Assembly (NCBI RefSeq): GCF_000300275.1
Contig: NZ_AMRN01000002.1
Coordinates: forward strand, 186,001 to 250,000
Source: Thalassospira profundimaris WP0211
Lineage (GTDB): Bacteria > Pseudomonadota > Alphaproteobacteria > Rhodospirillales > Thalassospiraceae
Length of the DNA: 64,000 bases
Reading direction: 5' to 3'
Shown: positions 8,584 to 17,921 of the stretch, piece after piece
How the letters are laid out: each line of letters begins with the position of its first letter
How positions within the stretch are numbered: the stretch's first letter is position 1
The notes under the pieces: model-generated
What the model saw: the letters and a program-made list of their open reading frames with translations, nothing else
The model's database searches: none
Told to the model about the DNA's origin: nothing
Translations under genes and position numbers: made by a program

Positions 8584-9651
8584 ATGTCCACATCGCTTCT
8601 GACGGCCAAAACGCGTATCGCACTTCCAGACAGTGCCGCCCTGATCAAACAGGCCGCCGCGTTCTATCGTGAACATGATTGTGAGGTCACAGGGGATGGG
8701 GATCAAACGCGGATTTCGGTTTCCATCGGCCATATTCAGCTCAGCAGCACGGAAACCACACTTGAGGTCGAAGTCGGTGCGAAGACCGAGGTCGACGTCA
8801 TCCAGATGAAGTCGGCGATCATTTCCATCCTGCAGGGGGCTGCACCCGATGCTGACCTTGATTGCCGCTGGACAGGTGCGGGCAAAAGCAACGGTAAACT
8901 TCCTAATTTCTGCGAGCTGAAAGTGGGCGAGATCACCGACCTTTCACCGCATATGCGACGCGTGCGCCTTCATGCCAGTAATCTTGATGCCTATGACACG
9001 GGCAGCATCCATGTCCGGCTTCTGATCCCACCGCGTGGGCAGAAAAATCCGCAATGGCCGACCCTTGCCGATAACGGCATGCCCGTCTGGCCCAGTGGTG
9101 AAAACACCATCGAACAACGCGTTTATACGATCCGTGCAATTGATGCCAAGGCGGGCTGGATCGATGTCGATTTTGTCATGCATGGCGATAACGGCCCGGG
9201 TTCGGCCTTTGCCATGCATGCTAGCCCCGGGGATTTGGTGGCGATGACCGGTCCGCTGGGAACCGCATTGCCCGAAGCAGACTGGATGCTGTTTGCCGGC
9301 GATGAAACCGCCTTGCCAGCCATCGGGCGTTATTTGGCCGAGATGCCCGATCATGTGTCGGGCCATGCGATCATCGAAGTCGGAAGCAAATCAGATGTCA
9401 TTTCAATACCCACCAACAGCCAGATACAGGTTGAATGGCTGTTTCGTGATGATCGTCAACCTGTCGTGCGCAGCCTAATTCAGGATGCCATTCGTTCGGT
9501 TGAAATGCCCGATGCGCGTGATCGTATCTATTGCTGGGCCGGGGTGGAGCAGGGCGATTACAAGCCAGTTCACACCTATTGGAGCAAAGAGTTGGGTTTG
9601 GATCGCGATCGCTGTCTTGCCATGACATTCTGGCGCAAGACTGGTCGCTGA
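8584..9651 (+). CDS. Siderophore-interacting protein with N-terminal DUF2218 domain
   Basis: A 355-residue protein from the ATG at 8584, preceded by a GAGAG ribosome site. An upstream in-frame TTG at 8527 lies inside the Fur box and is rejected. Residues about 10-85 resemble DUF2218. From about residue 105 the sequence is a SIP/ViuB-type FAD-binding reductase: MRRVRLHASNLDAY, HVRLLIPPRG, and the flavin-contact segment RVYTIRAID (R-x-Y-T/S-x-R). A SIP C-terminal domain ends in CWAGVE and YWSKELG. The family reduces Fe3+-siderophores in the cytoplasm with NAD(P)H to release iron. The DUF2218-SIP fusion is a known arrangement. The Fur box upstream fits iron repression. It stands alone; no siderophore receptor or transporter is adjacent. 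Confidence 0.92.
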   Translation: MSTSLLTAKTRIALPDSAALIKQAAAFYREHDCEVTGDGDQTRISVSIGHIQLSSTETTLEVEVGAKTEVDVIQMKSAIISILQGAAPDADLDCRWTGAGKSNGKLPNFCELKVGEITDLSPHMRRVRLHASNLDAYDTGSIHVRLLIPPRGQKNPQWPTLADNGMPVWPSGENTIEQRVYTIRAIDAKAGWIDVDFVMHGDNGPGSAFAMHASPGDLVAMTGPLGTALPEADWMLFAGDETALPAIGRYLAEMPDHVSGHAIIEVGSKSDVISIPTNSQIQVEWLFRDDRQPVVRSLIQDAIRSVEMPDARDRIYCWAGVEQGDYKPVHTYWSKELGLDRDRCLAMTFWRKTGR

Positions 9652-9676
9652 ACCAGGGCGCCAAGTTTTTGTGCAA

Positions 9677-10618
9677 TCAGTTCGCCCTGATATTTGCCAC
9701 CGACTGATGCAATTCGGGGGCAAAATGCGCGATTGCGTCATCCAGTGCGATCAGAATGTCGCCAGCAAGGCTGTTACTTTTCGTCTCCGTTCCTTGGTCG
9801 ACCGCTTGGCGCAGTTCAGTAATGGCGCGGATCAGTTCACGATTTGTCGGGGTAACGGCAGTGGCAATTAATTGTGCCCGCTTGCCGATTTGTTGGCGGA
9901 CTGTCTGGAATGCCGCCATTTCGTCCTTGGCACTGAACGGCACCATTTGGTCAGGTGTTTCAAGGGCATGCCTCAGCGACAAACCGACCATGTGGCTGCG
10001 CTCAGCGAACAGGGCGGAGGTAATCACTCGAAAGGCCGCGATATCAGCCGCCAGCGCATTGCGGTTCTGTGCATTCGCCAGATATTCAAAAGCCGAGAGG
10101 TCTGCTTCGAGTTCGTCCTGATGGTCTTTTAGCTCATCACCGCCAAAGTGATCGGGCTGGCAATGGCGCACCTCATGAAAGATCAGCCAGCGAAAGGTCA
10201 GGTCAGAATTACTGGCATAGCTAAGCTTTGTGCCAAACCAGTTGCGCATCAGTTCGGCAAAGATTTCGGTATGGCTTTCAGGGGTGATTTTGGCCGGGAT
10301 GAATATCCGGCATATAGCCAATGCGTCATCCCCTTTCCGTCCGGTAACGGTGAAGGGCGACCGCGGCAGTTTGGCAAAGGTCTCATCCGGGTTCTTGATA
10401 TTGCCAAGGCCAAGTGCGTTGTCGATCTGTCTTAAAAAGTCTTCCCGTCCGTCAAAGACTAACAGCTCGATATCGCCAAGCTCGCGGATTTCCGCTGCCA
10501 GGTTAGCAGTGGTTGCTGTGGGCTCGGCCGCCTGTGCGCAGTTGGCCCCGGCACTGGCCAAAACCAGCGTCGCGATCAGGCCAATCCGCTGAAGGGTTGT
10601 TTGGGCCAATGCAATCAT
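9677..10618 (-). CDS. Exported putative zinc metallopeptidase (DUF4344-like)
   Basis: A 313-residue protein started at the ATG at 10618; a longer frame would need a TTG at 10645. It opens with a signal peptide (MIALAQTTLQRIGLIATLVL through ANCAQA-AEP). A zinc-protease motif HEVRH sits at about residue 163, followed after roughly 20 residues by DELEADLSAFEYLAN, where a glutamate could be the third ligand. This layout resembles DUF4344 putative metallopeptidases. The family function is not established. It is downstream of the manganese importer on the same strand, separated by 45 bp, so it could be read from the same transcript, but nothing ties it to metal uptake. Confidence 0.72.
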   Translation of the reverse strand: MIALAQTTLQRIGLIATLVLASAGANCAQAAEPTATTANLAAEIRELGDIELLVFDGREDFLRQIDNALGLGNIKNPDETFAKLPRSPFTVTGRKGDDALAICRIFIPAKITPESHTEIFAELMRNWFGTKLSYASNSDLTFRWLIFHEVRHCQPDHFGGDELKDHQDELEADLSAFEYLANAQNRNALAADIAAFRVITSALFAERSHMVGLSLRHALETPDQMVPFSAKDEMAAFQTVRQQIGKRAQLIATAVTPTNRELIRAITELRQAVDQGTETKSNSLAGDILIALDDAIAHFAPELHQSVANIRAN

Positions 10619-10663
10619 AGGATCACTATGCCCGTGCTTGCACAATGGTGCGACTGGAAACTG

Positions 10664-11614
10664 TCAGGCTTCGGCCTGTTGGCCGGTGCGTTTGCGTTGC
10701 GGACCAAACAGGCAGGTCAGAATAAGGATCACACCGGAAACAGTCGCGATCATGCCCGCGGCACTGACCGCATAGGGCGATCCGAACCAGCCCGGACCGT
10801 ATCCCGCCAAGACATAGCCCAGAATGGCCGAGATTGTTGCAAACACGACCGACCAGCCAACTTGACGGGCCAACTGATTGGTCATCAGTCGCGCGCTGGC
10901 TGGCGGGCAGACAAACATCGCAATCACAATGATCGACCCGACCGCATCAAAGGCCGCAACGGCGGCAACGGCTGTTGCCACCACCAGCGCAAAGCCAAGC
11001 GCGCGGGTACGAATACCAATCGCCCCGGCAAAGGCAGCATCGAAGGTCGAGATTTTCAATTCTTTCCAAAACAGGAAAATAAACAGCCCGATGCCGATCA
11101 GAACAACCGCCAGACGCGGTAATTGCGGTGGCAGGGTCGCAAGGGCAGCCGGATCAACAAGAGATCCCCAACCTTCGGCATCAAACCAGATCAGGCTTTC
11201 CAGATTACCCAGCAACGCGTGCTGCACATCGATATGAACCGAACTGGTATCGGTTATTTCTAGGAACAAGACACCGGCGGCAAACAGCGTGGTGAAAACC
11301 AGCCCCATCGCGGCCCCCGGTTCAACCCGTCCAAGGCGCTTGACGATTTCGATCATCACCACCGCAATGATTGCCGCCGCCCCGGCGCCCAGCATCATCG
11401 GGACAGCCGTAATAGTGCCGGTCACCAGAAAGGCTGCGACAATACCGGGCAGGACAACGTGACTGATCGCATCGCCAATCAGGGCCTGCCGACGCAGCAA
11501 CAGGAAATTCCCCGGAAGCGCACAGGCAATGGCGGCCAGCGTGCCAATCACAATCGGCGTCAGGCTCAGCTGCACAAACTCCGCGCCAAGGGCTGTGATC
11601 AGATTATCGATCAT
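10664..11614 (-). CDS. Metal ABC transporter permease (second permease)
   Basis: A 316-residue ABC-3 family membrane protein with about eight to nine hydrophobic helices and the family signature QALIGDAISHVVLPG near residue 45. It resembles the second permease (D-type) of SitABCD/TroABCD manganese or iron importers. Its start overlaps the stop of the first permease by 4 bp (ATGA), which indicates translational coupling and a heterodimeric channel. The C-terminus is short and polar. Confidence 0.93.
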   Translation of the reverse strand: MIDNLITALGAEFVQLSLTPIVIGTLAAIACALPGNFLLLRRQALIGDAISHVVLPGIVAAFLVTGTITAVPMMLGAGAAAIIAVVMIEIVKRLGRVEPGAAMGLVFTTLFAAGVLFLEITDTSSVHIDVQHALLGNLESLIWFDAEGWGSLVDPAALATLPPQLPRLAVVLIGIGLFIFLFWKELKISTFDAAFAGAIGIRTRALGFALVVATAVAAVAAFDAVGSIIVIAMFVCPPASARLMTNQLARQVGWSVVFATISAILGYVLAGYGPGWFGSPYAVSAAGMIATVSGVILILTCLFGPQRKRTGQQAEA

Positions 11615-12840
11615 GCCTTTGCTCCCTGGGTGGTTTGCGCGTTCTGGATCATGCGATCAATCTCGGCGATCTGGTCCGGGGTCATCATCCGTTCAATCGG
11701 GGTCAGCCCGTCATAACGTTCAATAGTGGAATCATCGGGCAGCATGCGGCGTGCCATTGCCCAGCGGGCTTCGTCACGGGCGGCTTTTTCTGCCGCAATT
11801 CGGCCGCGTGCGGTGGCAACACCGTCTGCACGGATCATTCCGGCTCGGCGCAGGATGCGAATGGTCAGCCCGTCATAGATCGGTTCACGGCGCGCCAGCG
11901 ACAGCAAGCCTTGCCGGCGATGCACGCGGCGCTGAAACCGTTGATGCCTCAGGGCGGACGCCAGCCCGCCACGCAACGGCGAAAACAGGGCGGAGATCAT
12001 AAAGAACCCAAAGGCCACCAGAACAATGATCGGACCGGTCGGAAGTGCTGCGTGCGCGGCCGATAACACCGCCCCGACATAACCTGAAAGACCACCAATG
12101 ACGGCGGCAATGCCGATCATCTTGCCGACCTGATTGGTCCAGAAACGGGCAGCCACCGGCGGAATGATCAAAAGCGCGACAATCAGGATAAGGCCAACGA
12201 TCTTAAGCCCGATCACGGTGACAATCAGGGCAAGCCCCATCATGGCAAGATCGATATTGCGCACATTAACCCCGGTGGTCGCGGCATATTCCGGGTCAAA
12301 CGCCACCAGCGTCATCGGACGCCGAAGCAGGAAAACAAAGCCGGCCGCCATGGCCCCGGCAACGGCGATTGTGGTGGCTTCTGAAATCAGCATCCCGGCG
12401 GTGGAACCCAGCAGGAAATTTTCAAGCCCGGCCTGACGGCCTGATGACATGGTCTGGATGACAGTCAAAAGAACGATGCCAAATCCGAAAAATACCGACA
12501 GAACGGCACCGATGGCGGCATCCTCGGTCAGGCGGGTTTTGCGTGTGATCCATTCGACCATCAAAAGCCCGATGGCCGATGAAATCGCTGATCCCAGAAT
12601 AAGCCCCGGTAACCAGCGCCCGTCACTGCCAAACGCCACCATGATGATGAAGGCGAGCCCGACACCGGGCAGGGTGGCATGACTGATCGCATCGGAAACA
12701 AGGGCCCGTTTGCGCAGGAAAATGAAGGCCCCGGCACTGCCGGCCGAAAGGCCCAGCAAGCCCGCACCGATTGCAACAAGCGCGCTGTTATAGCCAGCCT
12801 GTAGGAAAAGGGCGCTTATGAAATAATCACCAAATCCCAT
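11611..12840 (-). CDS. Metal ABC transporter permease with C-terminal winged-helix-like tail
   Basis: A 409-residue ABC-3 family permease with RALVSDAISHATLPGV near residue 50 and multiple membrane helices up to about residue 290. About 115 charged residues follow the last helix (QRRVHRRQGLLSLARREPIYDG...LRRAGMIRADGVAT...GLTIRI). This tail resembles the helix-turn-helix extensions of TroC/MntC-type permeases, where it is thought to act as a cytoplasmic regulatory domain. It starts 5 bp after the ATPase stop. Confidence 0.92.
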   Translation of the reverse strand: MGFGDYFISALFLQAGYNSALVAIGAGLLGLSAGSAGAFIFLRKRALVSDAISHATLPGVGLAFIIMVAFGSDGRWLPGLILGSAISSAIGLLMVEWITRKTRLTEDAAIGAVLSVFFGFGIVLLTVIQTMSSGRQAGLENFLLGSTAGMLISEATTIAVAGAMAAGFVFLLRRPMTLVAFDPEYAATTGVNVRNIDLAMMGLALIVTVIGLKIVGLILIVALLIIPPVAARFWTNQVGKMIGIAAVIGGLSGYVGAVLSAAHAALPTGPIIVLVAFGFFMISALFSPLRGGLASALRHQRFQRRVHRRQGLLSLARREPIYDGLTIRILRRAGMIRADGVATARGRIAAEKAARDEARWAMARRMLPDDSTIERYDGLTPIERMMTPDQIAEIDRMIQNAQTTQGAKA

Positions 12841-12845
12841 GTGCG

Positions 12846-13646
12846 TTACGCCAGATGCAATTCATCGATATGGGTGGCAGCAAGCCGACCACCATAGGTT
12901 TCCTGAAGGTTCTCGGCGGTAAAGGTCGTCTCGACCGGGCCTTCGGCAATGCGCCGGACATTGATCAGAAGAACCCGGTCAAAATACTCCGCCACGGTCG
13001 AAAGATCATGATGCACGCAGACGACTGTGCGGCCTTCGGATTTAAGTTCCTTCAGCACCGAGACAATCGCACGCTCAGTCGCGGCATCGACGCCGGCAAA
13101 CGGCTCATCGAGCAAATAGAACTCTGCATTCTGCGCCAAGGCACGTGCCAGGAAAACGCGCTGTTGCTGTCCGCCGGAAAGCTGACCGATCTGGCGCTCG
13201 GCGAAATCGCTCATGCCAACGCGTTTCAGGCACTCCATCGCCTGTTCACGATGGCGCGCCTGCCACAGGCGAAACAGCCCGACCGATCCATAAAGCCCCA
13301 TCAGGACGACATCAATCACGCGCGCCGGGAAATCCCAATCGACACTGGCGCGTTGCGGAACGTATGCGACGCGATCACGGGCATCTTCAAACAGCTTGCC
13401 AAAAATGCGCACTTCGCCTGAAAGGCGCGGCACCACGCCAAGTGCACCTTTGAGGAAGGTCGACTTGCCGGCACCGTTCGGACCGATGATCGCGGTCATC
13501 GAGCCCGCCGGGATCGATGCGTCAACGGAAAACACAGCCGGCTTGTTGCCATAAGATACCGTAAGTCCGCGCACGGTCAGCGGCGCGTCCTTGGAGGCGA
13601 CGTCCAGTATCTTGCCTGATTCTGCAACCAGTTTGGCGCTGCTCAT
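12846..13646 (-). CDS. Metal ABC transporter ATP-binding protein
   Basis: A 266-residue ATPase of the manganese/zinc/iron ABC family. Walker A is GPNGAGKST (about residue 56), the signature is LSGGQQQR (about 158), Walker B is [12 protein letters not shown] and the H-loop is [11 protein letters not shown]. It powers import through the two permeases that follow. It starts 54 bp after the substrate-binding protein gene. Confidence 0.95.
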   Translation of the reverse strand: MSSAKLVAESGKILDVASKDAPLTVRGLTVSYGNKPAVFSVDASIPAGSMTAIIGPNGAGKSTFLKGALGVVPRLSGEVRIFGKLFEDARDRVAYVPQRASVDWDFPARVIDVVLMGLYGSVGLFRLWQARHREQAMECLKRVGMSDFAERQIGQLSGGQQQRVFLARALAQNAEFYLLDEPFAGVDAATERAIVSVLKELKSEGRTVVCVHHDLSTVAEYFDRVLLINVRRIAEGPVETTFTAENLQETYGGRLAATHIDELHLA

Positions 13647-13700
13647 GGTGTGTGTCCTGCTTCGTTTTGTTTCATGCTATCTGGATTAATATGTGAAGCG

Positions 13701-14675
13701 TTATGATCCGGCCGCAAGCTTGCCCTGAAAACCGCCTTCGGGGGCATCGCCGCCAAGAGCACGGGTGATTAATGTCGCGTTGTGATCAATCATGCCAATA
13801 TAGGTGCCTTCATAGGTGCCGGGTTCTCCCATCGCATCGGAATACAGCGTACCACCAATTACAACGTCCTGACCACGGGCAGAAGCCCCTTCGATCAGGG
13901 CACGCACATTGCGTTCAGGCACAGAGCTTTCGACAAAGACGGCTGATATCTTGCGCTCGACAATGGTGTCGACCAGCTCCTCGACGCGGCGCAGGCCAGC
14001 CTCAGACTCTGTTGATATGCCCTGAATGCCAAGCACATCGAAATCATAGCCACGCCCGAAATAGCTAAACGCATCATGGGCGGTCAACAGCACGCGGCTT
14101 TGCTTCGGCACGGTGGCGGTGACGGATGTCATGTAGGCGACCAGTTTTTCGATCTCGGCCACATGAGCATCGGCATTGGCGTTATAGGTTGCTGCGCCAT
14201 CGGGATCGGTTTTGATCAGGGCATCGCGCACGGCATAAACCACGGTTTCCCAAAGTTTCGGATCCATCCAGACATGGGGGTCAAACCGGCCTTCATAATC
14301 GGCATGGCTCAGAAGTTTTTCGCGCGCCACAGCTTCGCCAACCGCAACCACGTTGCGCCGCTTGCCAAGATCAAGGAAGAACTCTTCAAGCTGCGCCTCC
14401 AGATAAAGGCCATGCCACAAAACAAGATCGGCACGCGCCAGGGCGGCGATATCGCTTCGCGTCTGGCGATAGGAATGCGGATCCACACCCGGCCCCATCA
14501 GAGCCGTGACTTCCGCCCGATCACCGGCGACCTGGCGCGCGGCATCGGCAATCATCGATGTGGTCGCAACCACATTCAGCGGCTTCGCATGGGCAACACC
14601 CGCGCTGACATACAGCGCAACGGCAAGTGCAACAAGATAACGAGCGACGGGTCGGGAAGTCGGGAAAAGCGGCAT
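13701..14675 (-). CDS. Metal ABC transporter substrate-binding protein (manganese type)
   Basis: A 324-residue cluster A-I binding protein with a signal peptide (ending about AGVAHA-KPL). Likely metal ligands are His in GPGVDPHSYRQT, His in RFDPHVWMDPK, Glu in VFVESSVPERNV, and Asp in GGTLYSDAMGEPG. A His-His-Glu-Asp set is the one seen in manganese/iron binders (TroA, PsaA, SitA). ZnuA uses three histidines and a His-rich loop, and no such loop is present here. It is first in the operon SBP-ATPase-permease-permease and divergent from mntR, which supports manganese as the substrate. Confidence 0.93.
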   Translation of the reverse strand: MPLFPTSRPVARYLVALAVALYVSAGVAHAKPLNVVATTSMIADAARQVAGDRAEVTALMGPGVDPHSYRQTRSDIAALARADLVLWHGLYLEAQLEEFFLDLGKRRNVVAVGEAVAREKLLSHADYEGRFDPHVWMDPKLWETVVYAVRDALIKTDPDGAATYNANADAHVAEIEKLVAYMTSVTATVPKQSRVLLTAHDAFSYFGRGYDFDVLGIQGISTESEAGLRRVEELVDTIVERKISAVFVESSVPERNVRALIEGASARGQDVVIGGTLYSDAMGEPGTYEGTYIGMIDHNATLITRALGGDAPEGGFQGKLAAGS

Positions 14676-14740
14676 CAGGGCATCCGAAAGTTAATTGGAA
14701 TTACTCTGGTAAATGTCCCCTATTTATGTGCGGACTTTTA

Positions 14741-14760
14741 AAGTTAGTCAAGGCTAAATT
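14741..14760. promoter_or_regulatory. Palindromic operator candidate for MntR
   Basis: A partial palindrome with arms TTAG (14744-14747) and CTAA (14754-14757) and outer AA/TT pairs, centred between the importer operon and mntR. The arrangement (dyad in the shared promoter region, 57 bp before the mntR ATG) fits a manganese-dependent repressor site controlling both directions. Assignment to MntR is by position and symmetry only. Confidence 0.55.
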
Positions 14761-14816
14761 GCTATTTGCCAACTTACTTGTTATGAAGGTTTCAGGAATC
14801 TGGATTGGAGAGATCG

Positions 14817-15245
14817 ATGGGCGACGACACCCGGCTTAACCCGCGTCACAACAAGGCCGAAGTTTTTGCGCGCCTGCGCGACGCGCACGCCCGCGAAGTG
14901 ACCGAAGACTATGTGGAAATGATCGGTGATTTGATCGCTGAGGAAGGCGAGGCGCGCTCAGTCGCTCTGGCCGAACGCTTTGGCGTGACGGCAGCGACGG
15001 TCAATAACACCATCAAGCGTCTGGAACGCGACGGCTACGTCACTTCGCGTCCCTACCGCTCAATCTTCCTGACGGAAAAAGGCGAAACGCTCGCCAAAAA
15101 ATGTCGCGAACGCCACCAGATCGTTTATAACTATCTCGTCTCGATCGGGGTTGAGCCGGAGGTTGCAGAGTTTGATGCCGAGGGGATTGAGCATCATGTG
15201 AGTGAAGAGACTTTGAGGGTGTTTGAACTGCGGTTGTTGTCCTGA
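14817..15245 (+). CDS. mntR: DtxR-family manganese transport regulator MntR
   Basis: A 142-residue regulator started at the ATG at 14817, with TTGGAG 6-7 nt upstream; an in-frame TTG at 14805 is rejected. The winged helix is residues about 25-85 (VALAERFGVTAATVNNTIKRL recognition region, then DGYVTSRPYRSIFLTEKG). The dimerisation/metal domain follows (EFDAEGIEHHVSEETL), matching the E-x2-H...E metal-site pattern of MntR. Its short length, without an SH3 domain, fits MntR rather than IdeR/DtxR. It probably represses the divergent importer when manganese is plentiful. Confidence 0.92.
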   Translation: MGDDTRLNPRHNKAEVFARLRDAHAREVTEDYVEMIGDLIAEEGEARSVALAERFGVTAATVNNTIKRLERDGYVTSRPYRSIFLTEKGETLAKKCRERHQIVYNYLVSIGVEPEVAEFDAEGIEHHVSEETLRVFELRLLS

Positions 15246-15577
15246 AATCAGAGTGAAAATTGAACGTTAAGCTGGGGTTCAATGGCGAATATTCAGGAAT
15301 CACTCTCCTGCTTCGGTTCAAGGTAGGATTCCCATTTTTGGCTCCGAGGTTGGCGGTTCAACTCTCTCTCTCTCTCTCTCTCTCTTTGTCTTGTTGTACA
15401 TATTTCGAATCGAAAGCAGAACTGGCCAATGTTGGGTCTGTAATGGGCTCAAGTCTAAGGGGAATTTTTAACTAGGGGGATGAAATTATAATATATTTTT
15501 GCGTATCCACAAATAAACTTATTGAGAAAGTATTTGGTTCGTCTTTGTATTCGGCGTAGTTTGAAAGTATATCGTTT
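15246..15577. other. Intergenic transition into the AT-rich polysaccharide locus
   Basis: About 330 bp where composition drops sharply to AT-rich. It contains the (CT)12 tract and presumably the galE promoter (several T/A-rich hexamers at 15485-15560, none decisive). A 71-codon open frame across it encodes a Ser-Leu run over the CT repeat and is not credible as a gene. Confidence 0.5.
15362..15385. repeat. (CT)12 dinucleotide microsatellite
   Basis: Twelve uninterrupted CT units, about 190 bp upstream of galE at the left edge of the O-polysaccharide locus. Tracts of this length are prone to slipped-strand length changes. Confidence 0.95.
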
Positions 15578-16615
15578 ATGTATAAAGAAAATGATTCTGT
15601 TAATAGGAAAGTTTTTCTAACTGGAGGGTTAGGGTACATTGGTTCTCACACAGCAGTTTCACTTATAGAGGCAGGGTATTCTGTTGTCATATATGATAAT
15701 TTTAGTAATAGCAAAAAGGAAGTAATTGACCGAATCGAGCTCATTACAGGATTTAGGGTGCCATTCATAGAGGGTGATGTGCGCGATACAGTGTATTTGG
15801 AGAAATCTTTGAAGAAGCACGAGGTCGATTCTGTAATACACTTGGCAGGACTCAAGTCTGTTGGTGAATCTTTTAGTAAACCAATTAAGTATTACGACAA
15901 TAACGTTGTGGGTACCGTTAGTTTGCTTAAGGCTATGAATGGCGCTCAAGTTAGGACTATGGTTTTTAGTAGTAGTGCTACTATCTATGGTGTTCCAAAG
16001 TACTTGCCTTTAGGTGAGGATCACCCAACCTGCGCTATTAATCCATACGGACGCAGTAAACTGCAAACTGAAGAAATTCTATTTGATTTGGCGGTGGCGG
16101 GTATTCAAGCCGAACAGTTGCCGTGGTGTATAGCTAGCTTGAGATATTTCAATCCAGTAGGTGCGCATAGCAGCGGTTTGATAGGTGAAAATCCAAATGG
16201 TATTCCAACTAACTTGATGCCTTATGTGGGGCGGGTTGCAAGTGGTGTGCTGCCTAAGTTAAATATCTTTGGCGGGGATTATGACACACAAGATGGCACA
16301 GGCGTACGTGACTATATCCATATTGTGGATCTTGCCGAAGGACACAAAGCGGCTCTTGGTTTCCTTGCGAAGCATTCGGGGGCACATGCATTCAACCTTG
16401 GTACTGGGGTTGGGTATAGCGTTCTAGAGGTTATTGAAGCGTATGAGAGGGCGTCAGGCCAGAGCGTTCCATATGAAATAGTTTCGCGCAGAACTGGAGA
16501 TGTAGCCGCGTGTTATGCCAATCCAAGTAAAGCTAATAAAGAGCTAGGTTGGCGAGCATTACTGACACTAGAAGATATGTGTGCAAGTGCATGGAACTTT
16601 CAATCCAATCAGTGA
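15578..16615 (+). CDS. galE: UDP-glucose 4-epimerase GalE
   Basis: A 345-residue short-chain dehydrogenase/reductase of the GalE group. The NAD-binding motif is TGGLGYIGSHTA (residues about 14-25), the catalytic Ser/Thr region is SSSATIYG, and the catalytic Tyr-Lys pair is NPYGRSKLQTEE. The substrate-side segment DGTGVRDYIHIVDLAEGH is canonical for GalE. It interconverts UDP-glucose and UDP-galactose (possibly N-acetyl forms), feeding the glycosyltransferases downstream. Codon use is AT-rich, unlike the genes to its left. The ribosome site is weak (GAAAG). Confidence 0.94.
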   Translation: MYKENDSVNRKVFLTGGLGYIGSHTAVSLIEAGYSVVIYDNFSNSKKEVIDRIELITGFRVPFIEGDVRDTVYLEKSLKKHEVDSVIHLAGLKSVGESFSKPIKYYDNNVVGTVSLLKAMNGAQVRTMVFSSSATIYGVPKYLPLGEDHPTCAINPYGRSKLQTEEILFDLAVAGIQAEQLPWCIASLRYFNPVGAHSSGLIGENPNGIPTNLMPYVGRVASGVLPKLNIFGGDYDTQDGTGVRDYIHIVDLAEGHKAALGFLAKHSGAHAFNLGTGVGYSVLEVIEAYERASGQSVPYEIVSRRTGDVAACYANPSKANKELGWRALLTLEDMCASAWNFQSNQ

Positions 16616-17037
16616 GAAAAGGTCTTATTTCAACTGATGCTTCAAGCTGTATGCGCACTGCACTCTTGTTCTCGTTAGAAAAGAGTTTCTATTTATGCAG
16701 ATTGCTGTTCGTTGGTGTTCTAACAATTTTCCAAGTTTTTCACTCTCTTTTAATTGTTGAGGGGGGGTGAGTGCTTGAATATTAAAGTAATATTTTGTTT
16801 TGTGATAAATCTGCTGATTAGTTAAGTTTTGCGCTCTGGATTTAAGGGAGGTGCCTGCTTTTCTATGGGAAGCTGGGGAGAAATAGAGTTTTGTTATCAA
16901 AGAAAATGATTATAAATCGCGTATTTTTTATATAGATTTTTTTTATAATTAGTTGTTTGGGTTTTGTTATTATAAGGTTTTTGAATTATTTAGCCTAAAT
17001 TTGTTAGGCGGGGATCTGATCAACAAAGAGGTGATTT
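16616..17037. other. AT-rich intergenic region before rfbA
   Basis: About 420 bp with no supportable gene. It is strongly AT-rich (runs such as GATTTTTTTTATAATTAG near 16935-16955) and probably carries the promoter of the rfbA-led operon. An ops/JUMPstart element (GGCGGTAGC) was looked for and not found. Confidence 0.5.
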
Positions 17038-17913
17038 ATGAAAGGCATATTATTGGCAGGTGGATCTGGGACAAGGTTGCGTCCTGCCACTATAGCTATT
17101 TCAAAACAGTTACTGCCAGTTTATGATAAGCCGATGGTTTACTATCCACTTTCTACGCTTATGCTTTCTGGCGTTAGAGATATACTACTGATTTCAACTC
17201 CAGTTGATATCCCAAGATTTCAACAGCTTTTGGGAGACGGATCTCAGTGGGGGATCAATATCGAATACGCCGTTCAGAATGAACCCGCAGGGATTCCTCA
17301 AGCTTTCACAATAGGGGAGGAGTTCGTTGCGGGGGATAGTGTATTTCTCATACTTGGCGATAACATTTTTTATGGAAATCAGCTCTCCAGAGATTTGTCA
17401 CAAATTGGCAGTTCGACAGGTGCAACCATATTTGCCTATCCCGTTAAGGATCCTGAGCGATATGGTGTCGTGGAGTTTGATAAATTCGGTGATCCAATTG
17501 AATTAGTCGAGAAGCCCTTAAAACCACGTTCCAAATATGCAGTGACAGGGCTTTACTTTTACGATAATCGGGTTGTTGAGATATCGAAGAATCTGAGGCC
17601 ATCACCCCGCGGTGAGTTAGAAATAACAGATGTCAATCGGCACTATCTTGAACTAGGTGAATTGAATGTGCGGAGGTTTGGCCGAGGTCACGCTTGGTTA
17701 GACACTGGAACCCATGATTCTCTGCTGGAAGCAAGTCAGTTTGTTGCAACACTAGAGCATCGACAGGGACTCAAAATTGCTTGTCCAGAAGAAATCGCAT
17801 TCTACAATGGGTATATTACAGGTGAACAACTTGAGAAACTGGCAGTTGAATTGTCTAAGACAAGCTATGGAAATTATCTATTTGATCTACTTAAAGAATA
17901 CTCCAGTTTATAG
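17038..17913 (+). CDS. rfbA: Glucose-1-phosphate thymidylyltransferase RfbA/RmlA
   Basis: A 291-residue nucleotidyltransferase. The N-terminal GGSGTRLRP is the nucleotide-binding loop and [17 protein letters not shown] is the conserved lysine region. ILGDNIFYG carries the metal-binding aspartate, and VEKP and [13 protein letters not shown] complete the RmlA signature. It makes dTDP-glucose from dTTP and glucose-1-phosphate. AAAGAGGTG is a strong ribosome site 5 nt before the ATG. No rfbB, rfbC or rfbD is in the window, so the dTDP-sugar made beyond dTDP-glucose depends on genes elsewhere. Confidence 0.95.
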   Translation: MKGILLAGGSGTRLRPATIAISKQLLPVYDKPMVYYPLSTLMLSGVRDILLISTPVDIPRFQQLLGDGSQWGINIEYAVQNEPAGIPQAFTIGEEFVAGDSVFLILGDNIFYGNQLSRDLSQIGSSTGATIFAYPVKDPERYGVVEFDKFGDPIELVEKPLKPRSKYAVTGLYFYDNRVVEISKNLRPSPRGELEITDVNRHYLELGELNVRRFGRGHAWLDTGTHDSLLEASQFVATLEHRQGLKIACPEEIAFYNGYITGEQLEKLAVELSKTSYGNYLFDLLKEYSSL

Positions 17914-17921
17914 ATAAGAAT

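Noticed and set aside
15260..15475. A 71-codon frame encoding a Ser-Leu run
   Set aside because: Created by the CT microsatellite in intergenic DNA; no ribosome site and no similarity.
16990..17037. Possible ops/JUMPstart element (GGCGGGGATCTG) before rfbA
   Set aside because: It lacks the required GGCGGTAGC core.
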